This document shows positions 23,703-30,852 of a DNA stretch of 36,475 bases, piece after piece (the first letter of the stretch is position 1; every line of letters begins with the position of its first letter). The stretch spans positions 1 to 36,475 of the forward strand of contig JAEVEY010000195.1 of the NCBI GenBank assembly GCA_016842045.1, given 5' to 3'. The position numbers and the translations under genes were made by a program. This DNA is from Candidatus Thermoflexus sinensis. GTDB lineage: Bacteria > Chloroflexota > Anaerolineae > Thermoflexales > Thermoflexaceae. The notes beneath the pieces were generated by a model. It was not told the DNA's origin. It saw only the letters and a program-made list of their open reading frames with translations, and did no database searches.

Positions 23703-24404
23703 TTAAGGAATTTCACCCAGAATATGCGCGCTGTCCTCCCGGATCTGCTGGAGGTGAGCGATCATAGCCACTCGGGCCGCTTCGGGATCCCGCCGCGTGA
23801 CCGCCTCCAGAATCTGCTTGTGGTAGAACTGGCCCCGTGCTGCTCCACCGACGAGAAATACCTGGATCCGGTGCTCTCGAAGCAGATCAATAATGGGGTC
23901 GATCAAAAGGGGGATCAGTGGGTTCCCAGACCCTTCCGCCAGCGCCAGATGGAAATCCAGGTCTGCCTCTACAAACCGCTCGGGATCATCAAAGGAGGCA
24001 TCCATGATTTCGACCGCGCGACGCATCGCCTCCAGATGCTCCTCGGTGGCCCGTTCAGCCGCCAGGGCCGCGATAGAGGGCTCCAGCAGCTCCCGGACTT
24101 CCATCAGATCGGAGATCCGGCGGGCCTGTTCGCGACGCAGTAGCATACCGAGAGTTTGTCGAACGACCTGATGGACATTGTCCGTTACAAAGGTGCCGCG
24201 CCCAGGATGAACCTCTACTAGGCCTTTTTCCCGCAACGCCTTGATTGCCTCCCGCACCGCCGTGCGGCTCACCCCGAACTGCTCGGCCAGCTCCCGCTCC
24301 GAAGGCAGCTGATCCCCCGGCTTCAGTTCGCCATTGCGGATTCGTGCTTCGATCTGTTCCACGATCTGCTCATAAAGCCTCGCCAGACGCACCGGCGTAT
24401 ACAT
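23703..24404 (-). CDS. GntR-family transcriptional regulator, FadR (FCD) subfamily
   Basis: This 233-residue regulator has an N-terminal winged helix (LPSERELAEQFGVSRTAVREAIKALREKGLVEV) and a C-terminal FCD effector domain. The likely metal or ligand residues of the FCD fold are visible as DLDFH, the YHKQI His and the AHLQQ His. FCD regulators usually bind short organic acids. It heads the leftward catabolic run and its promoter carries a TGGT-N3-ACCA dyad (24485-24507), so autoregulation and control of the whole run are likely. The ATG at 24404 follows a run of seven G residues. Confidence 0.94.
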   Translation of the reverse strand: MYTPVRLARLYEQIVEQIEARIRNGELKPGDQLPSERELAEQFGVSRTAVREAIKALREKGLVEVHPGRGTFVTDNVHQVVRQTLGMLLRREQARRISDLMEVRELLEPSIAALAAERATEEHLEAMRRAVEIMDASFDDPERFVEADLDFHLALAEGSGNPLIPLLIDPIIDLLREHRIQVFLVGGAARGQFYHKQILEAVTRRDPEAARVAMIAHLQQIREDSAHILGEIP

Positions 24405-24484
24405 ATCCCCCCCTTACTGGCCTTCTTCGTCAGGGACTGGATTCAGAGGCTCGACCTCCAGACAGATCATCCGGCCATCATATG

Positions 24485-24507
24485 GTATGGTGGTATGACC
24501 AGCATAC
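24485..24507. promoter_or_regulatory. Probable GntR (FadR-type) operator
   Basis: Imperfect 10-base arms GTATGGTGGT (24485-24494) and ACCAGCATAC (24498-24507) flank a 3-base centre, with one mismatched pair. The core TGGT-N3-ACCA is the recognised operator core of FadR-subfamily regulators such as PdhR and LldR. It abuts the -10 box of the regulator's own promoter and covers the expected transcription start, the position expected for repression. Confidence 0.75.
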
Positions 24508-24536
24508 AGGATACTCGAATTGGGGGATTTTGTCAA
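24508..24536 (-). promoter_or_regulatory. Sigma70-type promoter for the leftward gene run
   Basis: On the minus strand a perfect -35 TTGACA (24531-24536) is followed after exactly 17 bases by TATCCT (24508-24513). Transcription would begin near 24501, about 100 bases before the GntR ATG, directly inside the operator dyad. Confidence 0.72.
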
Positions 24537-24707
24537 GAGCCATTGAGGCGGAAGGACCCTTAGGGATGCGGGGAAAGGGAGGGTGGGACCACGCCTTCAA
24601 TAGCCTCACCTGCTCCCAGGCCTCTCAAAGGGTAATAGAGCCGATTCCATTCCCGCTCCAGCCCATGGACCGGATAAGACTGATTTCCACCAAATTTGCG
24701 AAACCCA

Positions 24708-24736
24708 TTGACGAGTGGCCTGCTAATGCCTAAGAT
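24708..24736 (+). promoter_or_regulatory. Sigma70-type promoter for the rightward gene run
   Basis: The -35 box TTGACG (24708-24713) and the -10 box TAAGAT (24731-24736) are separated by 17 bases. The predicted start is near 24743, upstream of the IclR dyad and start codon. Its -35 lies about 170 bases from the -35 of the divergent GntR promoter; the stretch between holds no other recognised signal. Confidence 0.65.
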
Positions 24737-24753
24737 TCTATATAGAGAAACTT

Positions 24754-24772
24754 TGTTCCAAATAATGGAACA
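24754..24772. promoter_or_regulatory. Probable IclR-family operator
   Basis: This is a perfect dyad TGTTCCA (24754-24760), five bases, TGGAACA (24766-24772). It lies just past the predicted transcription start and before or at the IclR start codon, where a bound repressor would block transcription. IclR-family sites are commonly palindromes of this size with TTCC/GGAA halves. Autoregulation is inferred. Confidence 0.65.
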
Positions 24773-24776
24773 CGAG

Positions 24777-25580
24777 ATGCGACAGAAACACGCCAGGTTG
24801 CGGAAGGATAAGCGCCAGCGTTTGCAGACGATCGATCGGGCATTGGGGCTGCTGGAATTGATTTGCCGGGCCGAAGATGGCTCTTCGATTACAGAGCTCA
24901 GCCGGCAAACAGGCTTACCCAAAAGCACCGTGCATCGATTGCTGGCGACCCTCGGCGCGCATCGGCTGGTAGTTCAGGATCCCCAGACGAACCGTTATCT
25001 CCCAGGCATCAAACTCTTTGAATTGGCTCAGGCGGTCTTGCAAAAACTCGAACTGCGCAAGCAGGCTCTCCCCGAGCTTCGCGAGCTATGCCAGCGAACC
25101 AATGAAACAGTGCACCTGGCCATCCTGGATGACGGCGATGTGATCTACATCGACAAGCAGGAAGGCCAGCAGACGATCCGGATGTTTTCGGCCATCGGCA
25201 AGCGGGGCCCGGCGCATTGCACCGGCGTAGGCAAAGTCCTGCTGGCCGCATTGCCGGAGCATGAGCTGGACGAGCTGATCCGACGCAAGGGGCTTCCTCG
25301 ATTCACGGAAAAGACCATTACAGATCCGGAAGTCCTGAAAGCACATCTGGCCCAGGTGCGGCAGCAGGGATACGCCATCGATGACACGGAACATGAGCCT
25401 GAAATCCGTTGCGTGGCCTGCCCCATCCGGGATCACACCGGTCGGGTGATTGCTGCGGTGAGCCTGACCATACCGGCTTTCCGGGCCACGCGCGAACAGA
25501 TCGAAGCCCTGGCCCCCCTGGTCCGTGAGTACGCCAATCGGATCTCCCGGAAGATGGGCTGGACCGGCGAGAGCCTGTAA
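24777..25580 (+). CDS. IclR-family transcriptional regulator
   Basis: This regulator of about 267 residues has an N-terminal winged helix (LGLLELICRAEDGSSITEL, then GLPKSTVHRLLATL). Its C-terminal IclR effector domain includes the signatures VHLAILDDGDVIYIDKQEG, GKRGPAHCTGVGKVLLAALP and HEPEIRCVACPIRD. The frame is open to 24696, but that start precedes the promoter at 24708-24736. The ATG at 24777 or the in-frame ATG at 24765 fits the predicted transcript better. IclR proteins often control sugar-acid and aromatic catabolism. It heads the rightward run, ending 13 bases before the RraA-like gene. Confidence 0.92.
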   Translation: MRQKHARLRKDKRQRLQTIDRALGLLELICRAEDGSSITELSRQTGLPKSTVHRLLATLGAHRLVVQDPQTNRYLPGIKLFELAQAVLQKLELRKQALPELRELCQRTNETVHLAILDDGDVIYIDKQEGQQTIRMFSAIGKRGPAHCTGVGKVLLAALPEHELDELIRRKGLPRFTEKTITDPEVLKAHLAQVRQQGYAIDDTEHEPEIRCVACPIRDHTGRVIAAVSLTIPAFRATREQIEALAPLVREYANRISRKMGWTGESL

Positions 25581-25593
25581 GGGAGGTGTTCCA

Positions 25594-26271
25594 ATGCGCA
25601 GGCGGATCCAGTCGATGCCGCAACGGCCATCCCCGGAACTCCTGAACGGCTTCCGCGAGTTGCTGAAGATCTACAGCCCCTCTTGTGTGGTGGCGGATTC
25701 GATGGAACGAGATGGTGTCATGCACTCCAGCCTGAAGCCGGTCTTTCCCTGTCGTTTCGTCGGCCCCGCGTTAACGGTGAAGCTCTTTCCGGGAGATCTG
25801 GTGGATTGCCTGGATGCCCTGGCCGTAGCTCAGGAGGGGGATGTCATCGTGGTGAGCGCCGGAGGGGAGACCGAGACCTCTGTTTGGGGTGGCCTGATGG
25901 CTGGCCTTTGCAAGCAGAAAGGCGTTGCAGGGGCTGTGGTGGATGGGGCGATCCGGGACATCGATGAAATCCGCGACCTGGGGTTCCCGATTTTCTCCCG
26001 CGCGGTGGTTCCTCGCTCTACCCACTCCCCTTACTCAGGCCGGCTGGAGCCAATCGAGGTGAACGTTCCGATCATCTGCGGTGGTGTTCTGGTTCGCCCG
26101 GGGGATCTCATTCTTGCGGACGAGATCGGCGTGGTGGCTATACCGCTTGAAGAAGCATGGGACGTCCTGGAACGGGCTCGACGACAGGCGGAAAAGGAGG
26201 AAGCCACCCGCCAGTGGATTCGCGCCGGCAGGACGGTGGAAGAGATCCTACAAGCCTTCGGCCGCCTTTAG
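25594..26271 (+). CDS. RraA-fold protein, HMG/CHA aldolase-like
   Basis: This 225-residue protein belongs to the RraA/HMG-aldolase superfamily. Seen are the substrate-side segment GDLVDCLDAL, GGLMAGLCKQKGVAGAVVDG and the IRD motif with the Arg-Asp pair needed in 4-hydroxy-4-methyl-2-oxoglutarate/4-carboxy-4-hydroxy-2-oxoadipate aldolases. Metal-dependent aldol cleavage giving pyruvate is thus plausible; inhibition of RNase E as in E. coli RraA is unlikely in this setting. GGGAGG seven bases before the ATG at 25594 decides the start; the frame otherwise runs back into the IclR gene. It lies directly upstream of the sugar importer. Confidence 0.85.
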   Translation: MRRRIQSMPQRPSPELLNGFRELLKIYSPSCVVADSMERDGVMHSSLKPVFPCRFVGPALTVKLFPGDLVDCLDALAVAQEGDVIVVSAGGETETSVWGGLMAGLCKQKGVAGAVVDGAIRDIDEIRDLGFPIFSRAVVPRSTHSPYSGRLEPIEVNVPIICGGVLVRPGDLILADEIGVVAIPLEEAWDVLERARRQAEKEEATRQWIRAGRTVEEILQAFGRL

Positions 26272-26286
26272 AAAAAGGAGGAAACC

Positions 26287-27864
26287 ATGGCGAGCAAAAA
26301 GAAGGGATATGGGAAGTTGACGCGCCGCGAGTTTCTGAAGGCCGCCGGGCTCGCGGCTGCTGGGGGACTGCTGAGCACCTGTGCACCGGCACCTACCCCG
26401 ACTCCTGCGGCACCGGCCACCCCCGCGCCAGGCACGTCAGTGCCCCGTGTGGAGGGTGCTACTCCCGAGGAGCGGGCCCTCAACGGAATCAAGGCGCTGA
26501 AGGCAGCCGGGAAGATCAAAGACGGCGATACGTTCGTAATCCTCCACCACTCCGGCCAGCGCAACAACATCGTTCCCGCTCTTGAGGAATGGAACCGGCT
26601 CACCGGCCTGAACTTCGTCAGCGCGGAGGAAGGCCTCGAGGCCAACATCTACACCAAGGTAATGAACGAGGCCGTTACCCGCACCGGGAGCTATGACATC
26701 TTCCTGACCTTCGTGAACTGGATCGCCGACATGGCCGAGGCCGGTCTGATCGTCGATCAGACCGAGTGGTGGGAAAAGTACGATCCCGAAGTCGATCACG
26801 GCCCGAACGCTTATGTCTCCCCGATTGATCGCTTCACTTCCCTGTATAAGGGCCGCCGCTATGCGATGGGAGCAGATAATGACACATTCTCCATGTTCTA
26901 CCGAAAGGATCTGATGGAGAATCCCGACGAGCAGAAACGATTTGAGGATAAGTTCGGACGCAAGCTTGAGGTTCCCAAGACATGGGAGGAATTCGATCAG
27001 TGGGTGGCCTTCTTCGACCGACCGGATCAGGGCATCCGGGGCGTTCACATGTATGCGGAACGCTACTTCGCTTACACCGGATGGGCGGCCCGTTTCATCT
27101 CTCGCGGCGGGGCTTACTTTGATGACAACATGGATCCGCTGATCACCTCCGAGGAAGGTGTCACCGCGCTGGAAGAGATGGTGCGCCTGATTCAAAACCA
27201 TGCCTGGCCGGATGCTGTGACCGGCGACTGGTCAGTGGCCTACACCCGATTCCCAGAGGGATCGGTCTTCTGCGCCTGGGCCTGGCCTTCGCTCGGCAAA
27301 TGGGCGCAGGACCCCAAGACCTCGAAGATTGTGGGCAAGGTCGGCGCGATGGAGATCCCCGGGACGATGCATGATGGCGAGCTGATCCGGGCCGTGCCGC
27401 ACGTTGTCGGGTGGAGCTTCAGCATCTCCCGCTACAGCAAATCGCCTGAGGCCTGCTATTGCTTCATCCAGTGGTTCTGCGGCCCCAAGACCGGGCTGGA
27501 CGCCATCGCCCGTGTGGGCACACTGGATATCTTCCGGCAGCCCTGGTTCAATGAGCCCAAAATGAAAGAAGCTTACGGAGAAGAGTTCCTGCCGGTCCTG
27601 CTGGCCAACTCCAAGAATGCCTTCCCGGATATCTCCCTGCGCGGTGCAAACGAATATCTGGACAAGCTGAACCTTCATCTCCAGCAGGCCTTCGCTGGCC
27701 AGAAGAAGCCGGAGCAGGCGCTGAAGGATGCGGCCGACGAATGGCAGAAGATCACCGATCGCCTGGGCCGGCTCAGCCAGATTGAGGCCTGGCGACAGGA
27801 GCGGAAGAATTATCCCGAGCCTATTCAGCGGCTCTGGCGGAAGAAGGGCATCTTCAAGGATTGA
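26287..27864 (+). CDS. ABC extracellular solute-binding lipoprotein, family 1, Tat-exported
   Basis: This 525-residue binding protein has a twin-arginine signal (LTRREFLKAAG, Arg13-Arg14) and a lipobox-like LLSTC with Cys32. It is therefore probably folded in the cytoplasm, exported by Tat and lipidated. A Pro/Thr/Ala linker (APTPTPAAPATPAPG) follows. The mature part has the type II binding fold seen with CUT1 sugar importers (MYAERYFAYTGWAARF, VVGWSFSISRYSKSPEACYCFIQWF). At over 500 residues it is longer than most (about 420), a size shared with glycerol-type binding proteins of rhizobia. AAGGAGG lies just before the ATG. A 38-base palindrome separates it from the permease genes. Confidence 0.93.
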   Translation: MASKKKGYGKLTRREFLKAAGLAAAGGLLSTCAPAPTPTPAAPATPAPGTSVPRVEGATPEERALNGIKALKAAGKIKDGDTFVILHHSGQRNNIVPALEEWNRLTGLNFVSAEEGLEANIYTKVMNEAVTRTGSYDIFLTFVNWIADMAEAGLIVDQTEWWEKYDPEVDHGPNAYVSPIDRFTSLYKGRRYAMGADNDTFSMFYRKDLMENPDEQKRFEDKFGRKLEVPKTWEEFDQWVAFFDRPDQGIRGVHMYAERYFAYTGWAARFISRGGAYFDDNMDPLITSEEGVTALEEMVRLIQNHAWPDAVTGDWSVAYTRFPEGSVFCAWAWPSLGKWAQDPKTSKIVGKVGAMEIPGTMHDGELIRAVPHVVGWSFSISRYSKSPEACYCFIQWFCGPKTGLDAIARVGTLDIFRQPWFNEPKMKEAYGEEFLPVLLANSKNAFPDISLRGANEYLDKLNLHLQQAFAGQKKPEQALKDAADEWQKITDRLGRLSQIEAWRQERKNYPEPIQRLWRKKGIFKD

Positions 27865-27878
27865 ACGCTTGCCATCAT

Positions 27879-27916
27879 GGGCGGGGGAGCCGAACGCGCG
27901 TTCGGCTCCCCCGCCC
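27879..27916 (+). terminator. Perfect 38-bp palindrome between binding-protein and permease genes
   Basis: The arm GGGCGGGGGAGCCGAACGC (27879-27897) is followed immediately by its exact complement to 27916. The RNA stem would be extremely stable. There is no U-tract, and the permease ribosome site lies 13-20 bases further on. It probably stabilises the upstream message or attenuates read-through so that binding protein outnumbers permease. Confidence 0.65.
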
Positions 27917-27935
27917 GCGTGGGACGGGAGGGAAA

Positions 27936-28844
27936 ATGCGCTTTCCGATTCAATGGAAGCTGAAATGGGCTGAAGAGCGCTGGATGGGACAACTGCTGAT
28001 CCTCCCCATGCAGTTGCTGATCTGGTTCGTCCTGATCATCCCCATGCTCATTGTGATTTATCTAAGCCTGGTCTCCTGGCAGCCTATTATGGGGGTGGAT
28101 TGGTGGCAGGCACCGTTTGCAGGTCTGAGCAACTATGTGCAGGCTGTGCAGGATCCACGCTTTCTGACGGCCATGGGCCGGACGATTGGCCTGGTCCTGG
28201 TCGCTGTCAGCCTGGAGTTCCTCCTCGGGCTGGCGCTGGCGCTCTTCTTCCACCAGCAGGAATTCCCTGGGAAACGGATATTCGCCTCGATCCTTCTTTA
28301 CCCCATGATGCTCCCCTGGGTTGTGGTGGGGCTCTGTTTTTACCTGCTTTTCCTGGATAAGGGTCCGGTCAACTACATCCTGATCAGTCTTTTCGGGCCC
28401 AGTGCATCCGTGCAGTGGTACCAAAATCCGATCCTGGCTCTCATGACGATCGCTCTGGCGGACATCTGGCAATGGACTCCCTTTATGTTTCTGGTCATCT
28501 ACTCCGGATTAGGCGCTCTTCCCCCCGAGCCCGTGGAGGCGGCTATGACCTTGGGGGCCAACCGGTGGGAGATTTTCCGCTACATTGTCTTCCCCATGCT
28601 CAAGCCGGTTATATTGATCGCCCTTATTATTCGCACCCTGGAGGCCTTCAAGATTTTCGATCTGGTTTACATCATGACCGGCGGCGGGCCAGGGACCTCT
28701 ACGGAGAGCCTGTCCCTATATCTCTATCGAACCGGATTCATATATGGACAGCTTTCTTATGCGGCCGCAATGGCCCTGCTGGTGCTGATCCTGGTAGCCC
28801 TGGTGGCCCGACTGGCTGTTCGACCGCTGGAGCGTGAACTGTAA
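27936..28844 (+). CDS. CUT1-type ABC sugar permease (MalF/UgpA-like)
   Basis: This 302-residue membrane protein has about six transmembrane segments. The coupling EAA loop is visible as EAAMTLGANRWEIFRYIVFPML near residue 205, the site that contacts the ATPase. The late IMTGGGPGTSTESLSLYLYRTGF is typical of MalF/UgpA-like subunits. The ATG at 27936 follows GGGAGG; a longer frame to 27861 overlaps the binding-protein gene and the palindrome, so it is rejected. It pairs with the next permease. Confidence 0.92.
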   Translation: MRFPIQWKLKWAEERWMGQLLILPMQLLIWFVLIIPMLIVIYLSLVSWQPIMGVDWWQAPFAGLSNYVQAVQDPRFLTAMGRTIGLVLVAVSLEFLLGLALALFFHQQEFPGKRIFASILLYPMMLPWVVVGLCFYLLFLDKGPVNYILISLFGPSASVQWYQNPILALMTIALADIWQWTPFMFLVIYSGLGALPPEPVEAAMTLGANRWEIFRYIVFPMLKPVILIALIIRTLEAFKIFDLVYIMTGGGPGTSTESLSLYLYRTGFIYGQLSYAAAMALLVLILVALVARLAVRPLEREL

Positions 28845-28861
28845 GCCCGATGGGGGGGATC

Positions 28862-29728
28862 ATGCCGAAGCGCGCATGGACTTCCGTACTCGCTCGCTGG
28901 GGAATTGTCCTGCTTGTGAGCCTGATCACGCTGACCCCTGTGGTCTGGGTGCTCTCCCTTTCTTTTAAGCCGCCACAGGAATGGCTGGCGTATCCTCCTA
29001 CCCTTATCCCTCGACAGCCCACCCTGGAGAATTATCTGGTCCTGTTCTGGCCCGGGAATCCCGTGGGCGTGGTCAGCGAGATGGTGCGCACCGCCGAGCC
29101 GGTCACGCGGGCTTTCATCAACAGCCTGATCATTGTTCCCATCTCCACCGCGCTTTCTATCGTCATTGGATTCCTGGCCGCCTATGGGATCTCCCGCTTC
29201 GGGGCCGGGGGGAATTTCCTGCCCTTCTCGGTTCTGACCACGCGGATGTTTCCGCCTATCGCTTTCGCGGTCCCCTTGCTGGTCTACTACCGATCCCTGG
29301 GACTGATCGACACCCATCTGGGCCTGATCCTGATGTACACGACCTTTACCCTGGCTTTCTCGCTCTGGATGATCAAGGGTTTCATTGATGGAATCCCGCG
29401 CCATATCGAGGAGGCCGCTATCCTGGATGGGGCCTCTCGCTGGCGCGTTATGTTCACCATTACCCTGCCCTTAATTCGAGGAGGCCTGGCCGCTGCTGCG
29501 CTCTTCGTGTTCATCATGAACTGGACGGAGTTCCTTTTCGCCCTGATCTTCACTTCCCGTTTCGCTGTCACTCTGCCAGTTCAGGTGAGCCGATATGCAG
29601 GAGCGGTCGGCCGATATTATGGCCCACAAGCCGCCCTGGGTATTATTGCCTCCATCCCGGTCCTGATCGCCGGCTATCTGATCCAGCGCTACCTCGTTCG
29701 CGCCTTCACCTTCGGACTGGTTAAGTAG
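28862..29728 (+). CDS. CUT1-type ABC sugar permease (MalG/UgpE-like)
   Basis: This 288-residue permease has six transmembrane segments and the EAA loop EEAAILDGASRWRVMFTITLPL near residue 185. It is the second membrane subunit of the importer. Two starts are possible, ATG 28850 and ATG 28862; the G-rich stretch between them may serve the second, which also matches the usual start of the family (short basic N-terminus, then the first helix). It ends two bases before the first ATPase gene. Confidence 0.92.
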   Translation: MPKRAWTSVLARWGIVLLVSLITLTPVVWVLSLSFKPPQEWLAYPPTLIPRQPTLENYLVLFWPGNPVGVVSEMVRTAEPVTRAFINSLIIVPISTALSIVIGFLAAYGISRFGAGGNFLPFSVLTTRMFPPIAFAVPLLVYYRSLGLIDTHLGLILMYTTFTLAFSLWMIKGFIDGIPRHIEEAAILDGASRWRVMFTITLPLIRGGLAAAALFVFIMNWTEFLFALIFTSRFAVTLPVQVSRYAGAVGRYYGPQAALGIIASIPVLIAGYLIQRYLVRAFTFGLVK

Positions 29729-29730
29729 CT

Positions 29731-30852
29731 ATGGCCCACAAAGAGCAAGTCCTGATCCGCCTGGAAGGGATTACCAAGGAATTCAACGGAACGATCGCGG
29801 TCCAGGATCTGAACCTGGAGATCCGGGAAGGCGAGTTCCTGTGCTTCTTGGGACCTTCTGGATGTGGGAAGACAACCACATTGCGGATGATCGCCGGCCT
29901 GGAGCGGCCGACGCGAGGGGAGATCTACCTCCGAGATCAGCGCATCACCGATTGGCCACCTCAACGGCGTAACATCGGCTTCATGTTTCAGAACTACGCG
30001 CTGTTTCAACACATGTCCGTTTATGACAATCTGGCCTTCGGCCTGCGGGTGCGGCGCGTTCCTCCGACAGAAATCGAACGCCGGGTGCGGGCAGTCGCTC
30101 AGGCGCTCGAACTGGAGCCGGTGCTGAACCTGCGGGCTTCCCGGCTGGATCTGAGCACGATGCAGCGGGTCGCCCTGGCCCGTATCCTGGTGATTGAGCC
30201 TCAGGTGCTACTCCTGGATGAGCCCCTTAACAACTTCCGGCCCGGGCTACGAGAGCTGATGCGAGCTGAGCTGAAGCGCTGGCAGTATCAGTTCGGGCGC
30301 ACCATGGTCTACGTGACTCACGATCAGGAGGAGGCCCTGACGCTGGGAGACCGTGTGGTTGTGATGAACGCAGGGCGCGTAGAGCAGGTTGGAACCCCTG
30401 ACGAGGTTTACTGGCGCCCCGCGACCCTCTTTGTGGCCGGTTTTATCGGCCGGCCCCCCATGAACCTGATTCCTGTCGAATACCGGATCTCGGAAGGGCA
30501 TGCTTTTCTGATCTCTCCGGATTTCGAAATGCGGGTGGATGAACGCCGGGCACTCATCGAAGCCAGCTCCTTTCTTCCCCGGCTCATCCTTGGGATTCGC
30601 CCTGAGCAGTTGCTGATCCCGGATCTGCATGCGTCTTCCCACGAGGGGCTTGTTCGGATCCCGGCGAAAGTCGATCTGGTTCGGCCATTAGGCCGAAAGT
30701 TAATCCTGGATTTGAAAACCCGCAGCGGGCTGCTGATTCAGATGGTCACGCCGAGCACGCGACGCTTCGCTGTGGGAGACGATCTGGAAATCGCTTTCCA
30801 TCCGCATCAAGCATTGTTATTCGATCCACACACCGGTCAAGGGCTCTACTGA
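29731..30852 (+). CDS. CUT1-type ABC ATPase with degenerate signature and D-loop (NBD1)
   Basis: This 373-residue MalK/UgpC-like ATPase has an N-terminal NBD and a C-terminal TOBE region. Walker A GPSGCGKTT (41-49), Q-loop Gln87 (FMFQN), Walker B with catalytic Glu164 (VLLLDEP) and H-loop His197 are intact. The signature LSGGQ is replaced by LDLST (139-143, ungapped alignment ending in the conserved QRVALAR), and the D-loop SNLDA by NNFRP (167-171). It can bind and cleave ATP only if the partner supplies a good signature, which the next gene does. It is therefore likely an obligate heterodimer. The stop overlaps the next ATG as TGATG. Confidence 0.93.
   Translation: MAHKEQVLIRLEGITKEFNGTIAVQDLNLEIREGEFLCFLGPSGCGKTTTLRMIAGLERPTRGEIYLRDQRITDWPPQRRNIGFMFQNYALFQHMSVYDNLAFGLRVRRVPPTEIERRVRAVAQALELEPVLNLRASRLDLSTMQRVALARILVIEPQVLLLDEPLNNFRPGLRELMRAELKRWQYQFGRTMVYVTHDQEEALTLGDRVVVMNAGRVEQVGTPDEVYWRPATLFVAGFIGRPPMNLIPVEYRISEGHAFLISPDFEMRVDERRALIEASSFLPRLILGIRPEQLLIPDLHASSHEGLVRIPAKVDLVRPLGRKLILDLKTRSGLLIQMVTPSTRRFAVGDDLEIAFHPHQALLFDPHTGQGLY

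Noticed and set aside
24696-24776. Longer IclR start at 24696
   Set aside because: This ATG precedes a well-spaced promoter and the dyad; the extra segment does not resemble the family N-terminus.
27861-27935. Longer first-permease start overlapping the binding-protein gene
   Set aside because: It would translate through the 38-bp palindrome into a basic, non-membrane leader; GGGAGG directly before ATG 27936 is better.
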